Source: Prostheceraeus crozeri (Eukaryota > Platyhelminthes > Polycladida > Euryleptidae). From it: a stretch of DNA of 64,000 nt. The stretch covers positions 1 to 64,000 of the forward strand of contig CAJQUW010006794.1 in NCBI GenBank assembly GCA_907163375.1. The letters are read 5' to 3'. Shown here piece by piece: positions 1 through 9,467 of the stretch (its first letter is position 1; every line of letters begins with the position of its first letter). Under the pieces are notes generated by a model. It was not told where the DNA came from. It saw only the letters and a program-made list of their open reading frames with translations, and made no database searches. The position numbers and the translations under genes are program-made.

Positions 1-648
1 TAGAAACTCATTTATGTTGCTCATTTTATAATAAAAAAATTTCTTAAGGGACCCCTAGAAGTCAGAAGGGAGGGGGTAGTAGAACTACGTTCATATGATA
101 ACGAAGGATATATTCTTGCAGTTTCTTCCATTTTTAAAGAAATATTATTAGACACATAATTTTAGTTATCTCATATTTTAAAAACCTGAAAAAAGGATTT
201 AAAAGATGTTTTTAAAAATACCAATTTTTTTTGATGTTGTGGCTTGGAACGGTCATGATTTTAAGGGGGTGAAAATTGTAATTCTCAAATTTTGAGATTC
301 TTAACTTATATGATTTTCGGTGTCCTTGAACGGTCATGATTTGAGCAATGAAAAATGTCATAATCACAAATTTGAGATTTTGAAAAATTTGAAAAATTGG
401 GTATTTTTAAAAACACCCAAATTTATGAATTTAGGTCTTCATAACCTGAAAAAGGGTTCAAATTCATGAATTTATGTCGTTTTTAAAAATACCGATTTTT
501 CAAAAAATGGTACTTTTTAAATGGTCTAAATTTATGAATTTAGGTCTTAAAAACCTGAAAAAGGGTTCAAATTCATGAATTTATGTCGTTTTTAAAAATA
601 CCATTTTTTGAATTTGTCTTGTCCTCAAACGGTCTTTTACCCATTACT
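1..648 (+). mobile_element. Polinton copy 1, right-hand end (cut by window edge)
   Basis: This stretch matches the right end of the complete Polinton at 23224-42723 in the same orientation. It starts with the first bases of the protease gene on the minus strand and runs into a terminal inverted repeat that ends ...CCCATTACT at 648. The body of the element lies outside the window. The next six bases, AACTAG, are expected to be one half of its target duplication, because the intact hAT relative at 11076-11829 has the same word at the matching place. Family: Polinton/Maverick. It is a fossil and its wholeness cannot be judged from this end. Confidence 0.88.
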
Positions 649-1820
649 AACTAGTACCGAAACTTAAGCTTAATACAAGCAAATTATTTATCCTCGTGCA
701 TATGGCTGTCACTGTCTTGATGTCAACTTTTTCCGTCAAACACAAGTACAGAGACAGCAGTGCATGCAGAGCTTGTAATAATTGAGGGAATACCGTATTT
801 CTTTGAATATGAGACGCCAATGAATAAGGGACGCCCTCGAATAAGAGACGCATCCGTGAGATCCGTTAAAAAAATTAATAAGAGACGCATGTACAAAAAA
901 TAGACTGCTATAGATATATTACATGCAGGCTATTGTAATGTGGTAGCTACATCCGCCTGAGCGATTATTTGGCCTACCTTATCTTAGTAAAATAAGTCAG
1001 TCTACTAGTAAATATCGGGTATCATGACCAATATTGTATAATATATAAGGCTTGTTGTTGTTGTACATGCAGTACATGCATGTTGTGCATACGTGCATGC
1101 AGGCCTACTTAAGGTTACTTCATCTACCATTTAAGGAGGTATTATACGGTAGCTTCCTTTGCATTTGGTGTCATGTACCGGTCGGTAACTTTTGCTGTAA
1201 ATACTACTTGATTATCGGTATTTTCGTTTCGGTAAATTCAGATGTAGTCTACATGTATAGTGGCCAACATGTACTGGTATATGAATGTATTAGATGAGTC
1301 TACAAGATGTGCTACTACAAACCATAAAACTCCTTTCATTTCCAAAATATCTGAATTATGATAAAGCGTATATATATGAAAGAAAAATTACTGGCGAAAT
1401 TTACCCATGACAGGCCTAAGTGAGGAATGCAAAGGTTACCTAAGAGAATAGTAGCAAAAAACTAAGACATCTTTTTCTAATGAAAGAATGAAAACTTGAA
1501 CATTTGATAAATAAGAGACGCCCTTGAAAAGAGACGCCCCTGTCTGGTAGAGACTGGAGAATAACCGCGTGAAGCAACATCAACAAGATGGGAGGAGCCT
1601 AGTCGCATGCATTCAACTTAAAGCGACATTTGATAAACTTTCATCGAAAATGATTGATAATGGATGCAGCAATGATCGCTAAAGATAGGTTCAGGTAAGC
1701 CTATATAATGATCTATGATGTAGGTCACCAACTTTTTTTTAAAAAAAACCAGGCTTTACATACTTGCCACACGGAGTCACAGTCGGAGTCCTATCAAAAT
1801 GATAGGATTCAGCATCCCTG
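649..1820 (-). mobile_element. hAT-like non-autonomous element, interrupted copy
   Basis: This is a diverged copy, in opposite orientation, of the complete hAT element at 11076-11829. Shared blocks lie at about 675-794 and 1530-1820, ending in GCATCCCTG at 1820. Polinton copy 1 sits in it at AACTAG (649), so its other end is outside the window. The middle (about 795-1530) is not present in the other copy and holds its own repeats. There is no coding potential. It was in turn inserted into a family B MITE, which resumes at 1821 with CTTTACAG, the presumed 8-bp target. Confidence 0.75.
787..1545 (+). repeat. Insert with GAATAAGAGACGCC short direct repeats
   Basis: Between the two hAT blocks lies about 740 bp flanked by clusters of a direct repeat of the form AATAAGAGACGCCC (around 805-890 and 1509-1545). 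The words point the same way at both ends, so this is not a simple terminal inverted repeat. I recall similar 'AATAAGAGACGC' words in interspersed repeats of several marine invertebrates, but cannot assign a superfamily. The open frame at 1052-1297 has no recognisable features and I do not call it a gene. Confidence 0.45.
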
Positions 1821-2380
1821 CTTTACAGAATGATGTCATTCTGTGACTACACGAATCTGCGCGTCTGCGTAGTTCTACCCGGTTCCTCTTCTTGTCAGAT
1901 GGGATCAAAGAAAAACTCACATTGATCCAATGGGACGCAGATTGATGTGTTCGGTAAACCTGAGTTTTCTCTTTTTCTCTAATTGAGAGAAAAGTGTGAG
2001 ATTTAGTGCCATAGTTTTTGCTTGGAGTTTCTTATCATGCTCATCTACTTTTGTCAATGAAGTCAAATGCATTCAGAATAAGTAAGCGCTCTAGTAGAGG
2101 CAAGCATAGCATTTTGGCCAACTTTTACCACATTCAGCCGTCTTCTCGCATACATGACCGATTACAAACATTATAATATCAAGAATGCGCATGAGAAATG
2201 AAGACACTCCAGGCAAAAATTATGGCTTTAGGCAAGTTCACTGCATAAATCAGAGAAATCATAGAACATCTCATTTTGCCGACAACTTTAATCTGCTTCC
2301 CATTAACTCGACAGACTCATCGATTCGTAGTAGCCATAGGGTGCATATGGATCTACAGAAACAAATGGAATTTTGGGATG
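1821..2380 (+). mobile_element. MITE family B, partial copy
   Basis: It aligns by eye with 52984-53580, the complete family B copy. It shares the inner part of the left arm (TTCCTCTTCTTGTCAGA near 1884), the central region (around 2050-2230) and part of the right arm (around 2295-2345). The outer left arm was split off by the hAT insertion that ends at 1820. It has no coding capacity. Confidence 0.65.
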
Positions 2381-4545
2381 TTTCACCCTCCGAAACTAGC
2401 AAGTTGACAGGAAGTTTAGCTGAAGATTTTTTCTGATGCTGGTGACAATCTACAAATTAAAAATAACGAGAACAAATAACTCGTGAGCGAATTTAGGAAG
2501 AAAAAGTCGTGAAAAATTAGACGAATAGAATAGAAAATTCTTAATAAACTGGCAAAAAATTCATGTGGATGTTCTACAGCATGAGCCTACTTTCCTCTGT
2601 GAACCACAAATAATTCTTTCACAACGATTATTAATATTTGAAAATTAATGATATTAGAAGTGAAGTCACAAAATCGCCTGCACAATCGTTGAGAGGCATG
2701 CTGCAATATCACTCAGCTCTCGATCCTTTGCAATGTATTACAAAGATCAATCATGCAAAAAATAGGAACGAGAATCAAAAATCTGTGGTGATCAGATCAT
2801 GTATTTAAAATTTCTTTCATGCCGTCTACATGCTTTGGTAGCGGTTCAACTAACTCAGCGACTACGCTTATTACGTATACTTGAGCAAATTTTGGATCAT
2901 GATAAACTACGACAGGTTTTATATTTTATAATTGAATGCGTTTTTCTTTTTGCTGCTCTGTTTTTGCATGTTCAACATGAGCTGACAAAATATTGTGAAA
3001 TATTTGTTTCGACAATCGAACGGAACAATCTGTTTCAAAAGCTGCGGATGCGCCTACTCGAACAGTGATCTTAATTGGAAGAATGAAGCATTCGGTCCCA
3101 GTTCATTAATGCTTCAGCTAAGGATCATGCGCTAAATTCACTTTGCGGTACGACTGGTGGTCGCTATGTTGTCCTTTTTAGAAAACCAACAGACACACAA
3201 ACTGTTTCTCTCTATTTTGCTGAAGAATTGCTGCATACACGAACACTGCAACATCATGAATTTCTATTATAAATTGTTAATATTCGTCCTCATTCTTGTG
3301 AATGCGCTCTGATCTCCATTTTCTGTTGAATAAATTTCTAAGGACAGAGAGGCCTTGAACTTAGAGAGGACAATAGCGTAAATGCATTTTCATGATTTCT
3401 ATGCGAGTCGTTACGTTTGACAGAATCAAAGTCGTGAAGCCATTATGACACGTTCCAGCAAGCTACTCTTGCTACTGATTCAATTTTTAGGCCTCTATAT
3501 GCTATTGTCAATGTTATAAAGTACATTTGAAAATCCCTATTCCTTTCTTTGTCCATGCATTAAAAGGTGGCATAGATGAAACACTCGGAGCTTGCGCTGA
3601 CAGGACAAAACTTTATGATTCTTCATGGACACATGGAATGAATTTTGCACTATTTTGACTTCAATTTTCTACGACCTTTTTGGCGTAGAGAGATTCCATT
3701 TTCTCGAATTTCTTTTCATTCATGCTATTTTAGGTACTCAAAATAGATGGGCAAAATGAGAAAAAAATCTTGAGAAAACAAGATAACTGCTGCACTTTCA
3801 TGGAATTTTTACTAAATGTAATTAAATTGTAACTGATTTGTAGCTACTTGCAACTAAAAGTAAATTTCAGTTCAAAACAATATACCTGTGATTAAACATT
3901 TTAACAGGAAAAAAGAGAAATCTGTTCGACGTGAAAACAGAAGCCTTTCTCATCGAAGACAGACAATGTTTATTGTATACAATCTTATGATATCACCATT
4001 TGTGTACACTAATGTAGATTTTTCAAGCAAATTATCAAATAAAACTTTATTCGGAATAGTGAAAAGTTGTAGTACAAACATTTCTTTCCCCAACCATATC
4101 AAAAATTCGTGCAGAAACTTTAAGATAGTCTAAGACATTCATCAAAATATTTTTGACCTTCTATTTCATATCCATGTACTTGTTTATTTACGTAACCTAC
4201 ACAATTTTGTCGAAAAGGTCACAAATATCATGAGTTGCAATAATTATTCCACAGAAAATGTTTTATTTGCAAATAAAATTTTGTTCCATATTTTCCAACC
4301 GATATGAACTTTCACAGTTCTCTATTTTAGTTGACTTGATATAGCGAGATGCATCATTTTTTTAAAACGACGCATGATAAATTATGAAGATACATGTTTA
4401 CAATTGCAGGTGACGAACCATCTCAATTTAAACTAATAAATACTATTTGGCTTCATAGTTCTTCAAACTAAAATTCTGCTTACTTTAAACTACCAAAAGC
4501 GAATGAAGAAAACATTACAACATTGTGATGAACTTAAACAATATC
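2381..4545. other. Upstream region of first PAN gene, no gene recognised
   Basis: AT-rich non-coding DNA. Short open frames (2799-3068, 3888-4133) have no recognisable domain and no start context worth noting. A block near 4364-4405 (AAACGACGCATGATAAATTATGAAG) resembles 55288-55325 upstream of the third PAN gene, so the distal promoter regions of the two genes probably share ancestry. Confidence 0.5.
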
Positions 4546-4561
4546 ATAATCGTATTTAAAT
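4546..4561 (+). promoter_or_regulatory. TATA-like core upstream of PAN gene 1
   Basis: CATAATCGTATTTAAA lies about 40 bases before the ATG at 4597. The same AATCGTATTTRA core occurs at the matching place before the two other PAN paralogues (50131, 55507), although flanking sequence has diverged. That conservation is the basis for calling it a core promoter. Confidence 0.55.
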
Positions 4562-4596
4562 CTAGTTTCAGCTCATCTGAGCAATAATTGTGAAAC

Positions 4597-5274
4597 ATGT
4601 TTTTGGTTCGCTTTATACTGTGTACAGGTGTGGTTTGTATTTGCAACGGCTTGAGGGTCGCTAGATTTGAGCGGCTTGGACAAACGTCATGCTCGACGTC
4701 ATTAGACCTATTGCATATGTCACTGAAGGGGATATCAAATCTGCAATGTGCCAAGCATTGTGATCAATATGCTAATGACTGCCAGGGATTCATGTTTGAC
4801 CGACAGACCCGAAACTGCCAACTCTATTCAGGTAAAGTGAAGACAAGTAACATTGGCAAGTGCCCGTTTTACTACCGTATGACACGATCCTCAAATCCAA
4901 AGGAGACTTGCCCAGTGGAAGTTGTCGATAGATGCAATTTCTGCCAGACAGGGCCACAAAATGAGCTTCAAATCAGATTCAAAGGAATAAATAGTCTAGT
5001 TGTTTGCAGGCTGGTATTAACAGTGGAAGATAGCACAATAGTTAAACATGTGAAACAATTCTGTTCAAAAATGTCCATGTCCACTCCCGTCAACAGCAAT
5101 ACAATGAGAAAGGCTTTGTTTTCATGTGCGATGCGTCATTTTCGTCATATCAAGCATCCCATTTTCCTCAGCTCTACCAGAGCGGCCATCATAATCTCTG
5201 GAATTATTTGGCCAATCGTGACATCTGTGCAACCACATTATTTAGTTCATCCATTGTGCTGTAACGCACTTTAG
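4597..5274 (+). CDS. Secreted PAN/apple-like protein, paralogue 1 (225 aa)
   Basis: A single-exon gene. Residues 1-18 form a signal peptide (hydrophobic stretch ending CICNG), so the product is likely secreted. Residues about 32-94 form a PAN/apple-like module: C32, then LQCAKHC (C51, C55), C62 in DCQGFMFD, C74 in TRNCQL, and C89. PAN modules typically bind protein or carbohydrate. Residues about 104-225 form a second domain with its own cysteines, including CNFC, FCSK, an ALFSC block and a HPLC end; I do not recognise it. Two paralogues lie 45 and 51 kb downstream; this one is the most diverged, at roughly half the residues by eye. A TATTTAA core lies just upstream. The reading frame, start and TATA position agree in all three genes, which supports a real gene. 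The function is unknown. Confidence 0.8.
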   Translation: MFLVRFILCTGVVCICNGLRVARFERLGQTSCSTSLDLLHMSLKGISNLQCAKHCDQYANDCQGFMFDRQTRNCQLYSGKVKTSNIGKCPFYYRMTRSSNPKETCPVEVVDRCNFCQTGPQNELQIRFKGINSLVVCRLVLTVEDSTIVKHVKQFCSKMSMSTPVNSNTMRKALFSCAMRHFRHIKHPIFLSSTRAAIIISGIIWPIVTSVQPHYLVHPLCCNAL

Positions 5275-5406
5275 GCCCGTTTGGGTGATATGCACAAGTC
5301 GACATTACTGTCATGCATGATGCAAAAATATAATAGAATTAATGCTCCGGAATGTTTTGAATGTCAACTTATTCCTTGTAAATCAGCAATGCAACCGGGT
5401 CACCAT

Positions 5407-5478
5407 GCAGGCTGGTATTAACAGTGGAAGATAGCACAATAGTTAAGCATGTGAAACAATTCTGTTCAAGAATGTCCA
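5407..5478 (+). repeat. Duplicated 70-bp piece of PAN gene 1
   Basis: GCAGGCTGGTATTAACAGTG onward repeats bases 5006-5077 of the gene with only a few changes, about 130 bases after its stop codon. It covers the FCSK part of the second domain and nothing else. It is either the remnant of a tandem duplication or a local copying event. Confidence 0.85.
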
Positions 5479-5503
5479 TGGATCACCGGATCAAGGAAAT
5501 CAT

Positions 5504-5584
5504 ATGGCGACCCGATTTTTTTCGTTATTGGGTTTTACTGCGCTTATAGCCCTATCGCAGCTTGTAGCTACATTGCGAAGTTAG
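5504..5584 (+). CDS. Possible 26-residue signal-peptide ORF
   Basis: ATG at 5504 in good context (CATATGGCG) opens a 26-residue frame with a clear hydrophobic core (FFSLLGFTALIALSQLVA), followed at once by a stop and a GGTGAGT splice-donor-like word at 5585-5591. It looks like the first exon of a secreted protein, but the stop precedes the donor and no partner exon was found. Low confidence that it is expressed. Confidence 0.2.
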   Translation: MATRFFSLLGFTALIALSQLVATLRS

Positions 5585-5757
5585 GGTGAGTCATCCGTTA
5601 TACTAACTCAAAACTTGCAAATCATTAGATGATTTAAGAAGTAATTAAAGATAAACATTGTTCAACGGCTAATGAGAAGTGTGGCTTTGGTGTGTCGCAT
5701 AAGGCGTTTGTTGTAAAGGATTATATGTTGGATCATCAATAGTTGGCAAGTCTGCGA

Positions 5758-5937
5758 ATGAGGCGCCATGAGATTGCGGGCTCGTCAAAGCCAGCTGTCT
5801 GGGAGACTACAAAGTGCTTGTTATTCTTTCTTTTGCTCCTAAGTAACACCTTATCTCCGAAAGTAAGAGGAGAGAAAATGTTTATTCATTTTGAACAAAA
5901 CACTTGTCGGTGCAGTATGTTCTGTGAATGTTGTTGA
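5758..5937 (+). CDS. Possible small cysteine-rich secreted peptide
   Basis: A 59-residue frame from the ATG at 5758 has a hydrophobic stretch (CLLFFLLLLSNTLS) at residues about 20-33 and a cysteine-rich tail (CRCSMFCECC). The start is not in a strong context and there is no paralogue in the window. It could be chance; it lies only 480 bases after a secreted-protein gene. Confidence 0.2.
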   Translation: MRRHEIAGSSKPAVWETTKCLLFFLLLLSNTLSPKVRGEKMFIHFEQNTCRCSMFCECC

Positions 5938-6274
5938 GATGCATCTCAACAATACGTTAGATTATGTGTTTTGCTCTTCGAGATAAGTTATATGGAAATA
6001 GAGATACTCAGAAAGAGATCTCATCAAGACGTCTTGCATACATGGTATAATAATCTATTAATTTATAGAAGTGAAATAACAAGCAGTCTATATAGTCAGT
6101 CTATATAAATAGTCAAAGTAGTCTATCAAACTTGTGTCTAAGAGACAGAAAAATAATGCCTGAATCACACAATTAAATATTTTGCTTATCTGCTTCGGTT
6201 TGCTAGAAGTGTAATTAATTCGAAATCGCCGGAATATCGAGGAACTTTGTTTCAAACATAAGGAATTGATTTGT

Positions 6275-6414
6275 AATTATATAGAGTGGAAGCTTTCCCA
6301 AGTCAGATAGAAGACTTTTCTGTTCTACCGCGAGATCTTTCGGCCTACATCGTTCTCGCGGTAGAACAGAAAAGTCTTCTATCTGACTTGGGAAAGCTTC
6401 AACTCTATATAATC
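6275..6414. repeat. Near-perfect foldback, 58-bp arms
   Basis: The left arm (about 6277-6336) and right arm (about 6355-6412) are reverse complements, with one visible mismatch, around a 20-base loop. The word ATCGAGGAACTT occurs just outside on both sides (6237-6248 and 6412-6423). It could be a long target duplication or chance. Neither strand encodes anything. Confidence 0.85.
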
Positions 6415-6449
6415 GAGGAACTTATTCAATGGGCAAAAGGGAATTCCTA

Positions 6450-6593
6450 ATACCTTACAGAGATAGGAAAAAAGTCGTACGTCGCTTGCGGATTAATGTG
6501 AGTTCAAGCAAAGTGCTTCGATTGCCAAAATTCCTTCAGATTCGAAGAATTCAGATCATTGCGCACAAGTTTTCTCCATAATGTTGGCCCTTC
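6450..6593. repeat. Left arm of a 3-kb spaced inverted repeat
   Basis: This is the reverse complement of 9325-9467 with scattered changes; shared words include CGTCGCTTGCGGATT and TTCCTTCAGATTCGAAGAATTC. The two arms enclose 6594-9324, which contains the MITE at 6711 and the Tc1 element at 7770. Without those insertions the core would be about 0.9 kb, the size of a non-autonomous inverted-repeat transposon, which I infer it to be. Confidence 0.7.
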
Positions 6594-6710
6594 CAATAAT
6601 AAAAAAAAGTAGCAGGCGTACGATAATTAGTTCACTTGATGATTTCACCATCGTCTTCTCATCATTCCTGACTGCAAAGTGCATACACTGAATCGAATGT
6701 TAACCAGACA

Positions 6711-7036
6711 ATGGGGCGATTTTTAAAACGAGGGCGAAGTTAAGCCGCGGCTCAATTCGCAGTTAGGCCACTGTCTATCAAACTTTCACTTAATAAAACA
6801 CGACTTTTAAAGCCGCGGGCTAACCCGCGGCTCACTCTCTCAGTCGCGGCTTTCGATTTTCTCTTTTTTTCGGTGTGGCTGATGTGTCAGAGATAGACCA
6901 CGGCTCAAAGGCACGACTTCGGTAGGCCGCGGTTCATCCTCGTTTTATAAATGCAAAGATGAGCCGTGGCCTAGTGAGGTCGAGGCCTTTCATGATCCGC
7001 GGCTTAACTTAGCCCTCGTTTTAAAAATCGGCCCAT
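6711..7036. mobile_element. MITE family C, about 326 bp
   Basis: The ends are inverted repeats of about 40 bp: CGATTTTTAAAACGAGGGC at 6717 and its complement ending near 7031, followed inward on both sides by AAGTTAAGCCGCGG. Many CCGCGG-containing words are scattered inside in both orientations. It is non-coding. The superfamily is unknown and the target duplication is unclear because ATGGG/CCCAT at the ends may belong to the repeat. Confidence 0.75.
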
Positions 7037-7524
7037 TTATGTGTGTTTTGTTGTGTGCGAAGTGATATCACAGCACACACGGCTCTCTCACTGGCTCTGG
7101 TGTCCTCTGCTGACAGCTTATTGCTCGAAAGAGCACAGCGTTTTCATTTTCTTAATACTGAGAATTTACCTGCATATTACCGGTTCGCGAAGACGGCCAC
7201 CAGAACCCATGTTCCACCTCGGTATGATGCTCAAAACCAATCAACGAGTAGGCTACACCCCTAGTCTCCCCTGAGTCGCTGCTCATGACCAAGTCTAAGA
7301 GTTCTCATGAAAGAAATATTTGATACACCTCAAGATTAGATCCAAGGTTCTTATCCACATATTCGTAAATGTACTCGCTAAAGGTAACTTACACTATTCG
7401 CAAAGCGTGTTTTTCTAACCATGCCTCACTTTACTCAATCATTGTCCCACTTACGCCTAAGAAAGACTTGTGGGAAAGTTCTTAGAATTTTGGTATTCTC
7501 AAAATCTATAACCACAGAAATAGA
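7037..7524. other. No gene recognised
   Basis: Non-coding DNA between the MITE and repeat D. Two overlapping open frames start at 7041-7043 but have no recognisable motif and lack paralogues here. Confidence 0.4.
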
Positions 7525-7769
7525 CAGTTCGCCTCTTCTTCTGTTTGACTAGAAAGGAAGTATTGGAACATGTAGCGTTAATGAAATGGCACAATTTGCT
7601 AACATAATGCCATAGCAATCGAACAATGAGCAGCCAGTTTAACATTAAACACGCCAAATTGTGCGAAATTTTGGTGACTGTTATCAACCGGATCACAAAG
7701 CAAAGAGACACAGACCATGTCAAGTTCTACAGAGAAGTTTGTGAACGTTTTTCGTGCGCCTGCCATCTA
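7525..7769 (+). repeat. Interspersed repeat D, copy 1 (resumes at 9304)
   Basis: It matches, in reverse complement, 16668-16875 plus 15745-15828. The Tc1 element at 7770-9301 splits it precisely, the remainder (TATTAATAATGATCAGA) resuming at 9302. The other copy is split at a different place by a family A MITE. The two copies therefore confirm both insertion sites. Its nature is unknown. Confidence 0.65.
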
Positions 7770-9301
7770 CACTTGGCACAATTGAAAACGCACCACCTGT
7801 CAAATCCGTCAAATTGGTCGCTATACACGATTGATAAAGAATGGAGGACGCATTCTAACCGACATAGATATCTGTGCTACCGCCCGACGGCGGTCAGGGG
7901 TCTAATGACATGATTGACAGCTAATGTAAATGAATAGGACAAACTTTTAGTGATTAAGAAAAGAAATTATTAAACATAACATCTATACTTGTACAAGTTA
8001 ATAGCGGGTATAACCTCCGCGAGCAGTCAATAAGTCACTGATTCGTCGCGGCATTCTGAGGACGAGCCGTCTCAGAAAATTTTGAGGAATTTGTTGCCAA
8101 CACTGTCTCTTGTAATTCACGCAGTGTTTGCGGAGGCGGGTCCCGCTGCTGAACTTGGCGCTTCAGATAATCCCACACGTGCTCGATCGGGTTCATGTCC
8201 GGCGACCTTGATGGCCAGCGAAGAGTCCGTATCCCTAAGTTTTCCTTCAGCTGCGTCACATTGTATGCACGATGCGAAGGTGCGTTATCATCTTGCAGGA
8301 TCCAGTTGGCCACGTCTCCGAATGTTCGAGTCGCAAATGGAAGAAGATGCGTTTGCAGCAGTTCAGCATAACGCTCACCAGTCACGTTCGTGTTGAGCAC
8401 TACCAGTTCGGTCTTGCCCGTCAGGGTGATGCCTGCCCACACGTGAACGGATGGCCCCTGTTGCTGATGAGTAGGCTGGACGTGTTGCTGCAGCATCTCT
8501 TGGCGTGGCACACGCCAAACACGAATGCGGCCATCATTGCGGAACAGACGAAACCAACTTTCGTCAGTGAAGATGATACGTCTCCATTGTGGTAGTCTCC
8601 AGTGAACTCTTTGCATCGCCCACCGCTCTCTTCGTGCCACATGCGCAGGTGTTAATCTGGGACATTTGCGCATCTTCCTTGAGCGAAGTCCTTGCTCTCA
8701 AAGCCGATTTCTTATGGTGCCCGAGCTCAGGATGTTGCCTCTGCGACTTCTTTCGCCTCACATCAGTCGTAGCAGAGTTGCGGGGAGTGTGGGATTGCCT
8801 CGCACCATTCTGAGCAATCGCCGGTCAGCTCTGGCAGTTGTGTGACGAACTGCACCAACGCCAGCATGTGCCACGGTACCATTTGCTCTCGCTTTCTTGA
8901 GAAGTCGGGCAATCGTCGTATGCGAAGGACCGAAATGTCGTCCGACTGCCCGAAGGGACATTCCAGCGTCAAGCATGCCAATAGCACGCCATCTTTCGGC
9001 ATCAGACATTTGACGCACCATCTTAAGATTTTTCACAAAACCGTCATTTCCCATAATAAGTCGTTAATTTTATACTTGATGATCGAAGTTCAATTTGAAC
9101 ACATGCTTGCTAAGTAATTCGGTAATAATAATGCTTGCTTCAGTAATTCAGTCTGAACAATTACGCAATCCCGCCACCAGACCACCGTCGTGCAGATATC
9201 TATGTCAATTAGCGTGCGTCCTTCATTCCATATTCAATCGAAGCGATTTACTTCGAATTAGCTGGATTTGACAGGTGGTGCGTTTTCAATTGTGCTAAGT
9301 G
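7770..9301 (-). mobile_element. Tc1-like DNA transposon, full length 1532 bp
   Basis: It is bounded by inverted repeats of about 140 bp that begin CACTTGGCACAATTGAAAAC on the left and end with the complement, GTTTTCAATTGTGCTAAGTG, on the right. It is flanked by TA on both sides (7768-7769, 9302-9303). It carries one transposase gene on the minus strand. It is inserted in repeat D. Confidence 0.92.
7998..9054 (-). pseudogene. Tc1 transposase, DD34E, decayed
   Basis: This cut-and-paste transposase acts in the nucleus on the element's own inverted ends. The N-terminal helix-turn-helix region (SDAERWRAIGMLDAGMS...VGRHFGPSHTTIARL) lies at 8758-9054. The catalytic part at 8035-8673 has the three acidic residues: IIFTDESWF, ILQDDNAPSHR and MNPIEHVWDYL, with 34 residues between the second D and the E. 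Between the parts one frame runs through but contains two TGA codons where the family has arginine-type codons, consistent with CGA-to-TGA decay. Near the end a frame change is needed to reach the expected GGYTRY tail ending at 7998. The copy is inactive but recent. Confidence 0.9.
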
Positions 9302-9324
9302 TATATTAATAATGATCAGAGGAT

Positions 9325-9467
9325 CCAACATTATCGAGAAAACTATTGCGCAATGATGTGAATTCTTCGAATCTGAAGGAATCGTGGCGATCGGAGCATT
9401 TTGAAGGAATTCACAGCAATCCGCAAGCGACGCACGAATATTTTTCCATCTCTGTAAGGCATTAAAA
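9325..9467. repeat. Right arm of the 3-kb spaced inverted repeat
   Basis: Partner of 6450-6593; see that entry. It includes GCGCAATGATGTGAATTCTT and GCAATCCGCAAGCGACG. Confidence 0.7.

Noticed and set aside
7043-7274. Two overlapping frames of 73-77 codons
   Set aside because: No start context, domain, paralogue or repeat support; they begin at the edge of a MITE.
8082-8813. Plus-strand frames opposite the Tc1 transposase
   Set aside because: They are shadows of the transposase on the minus strand and have no family resemblance.
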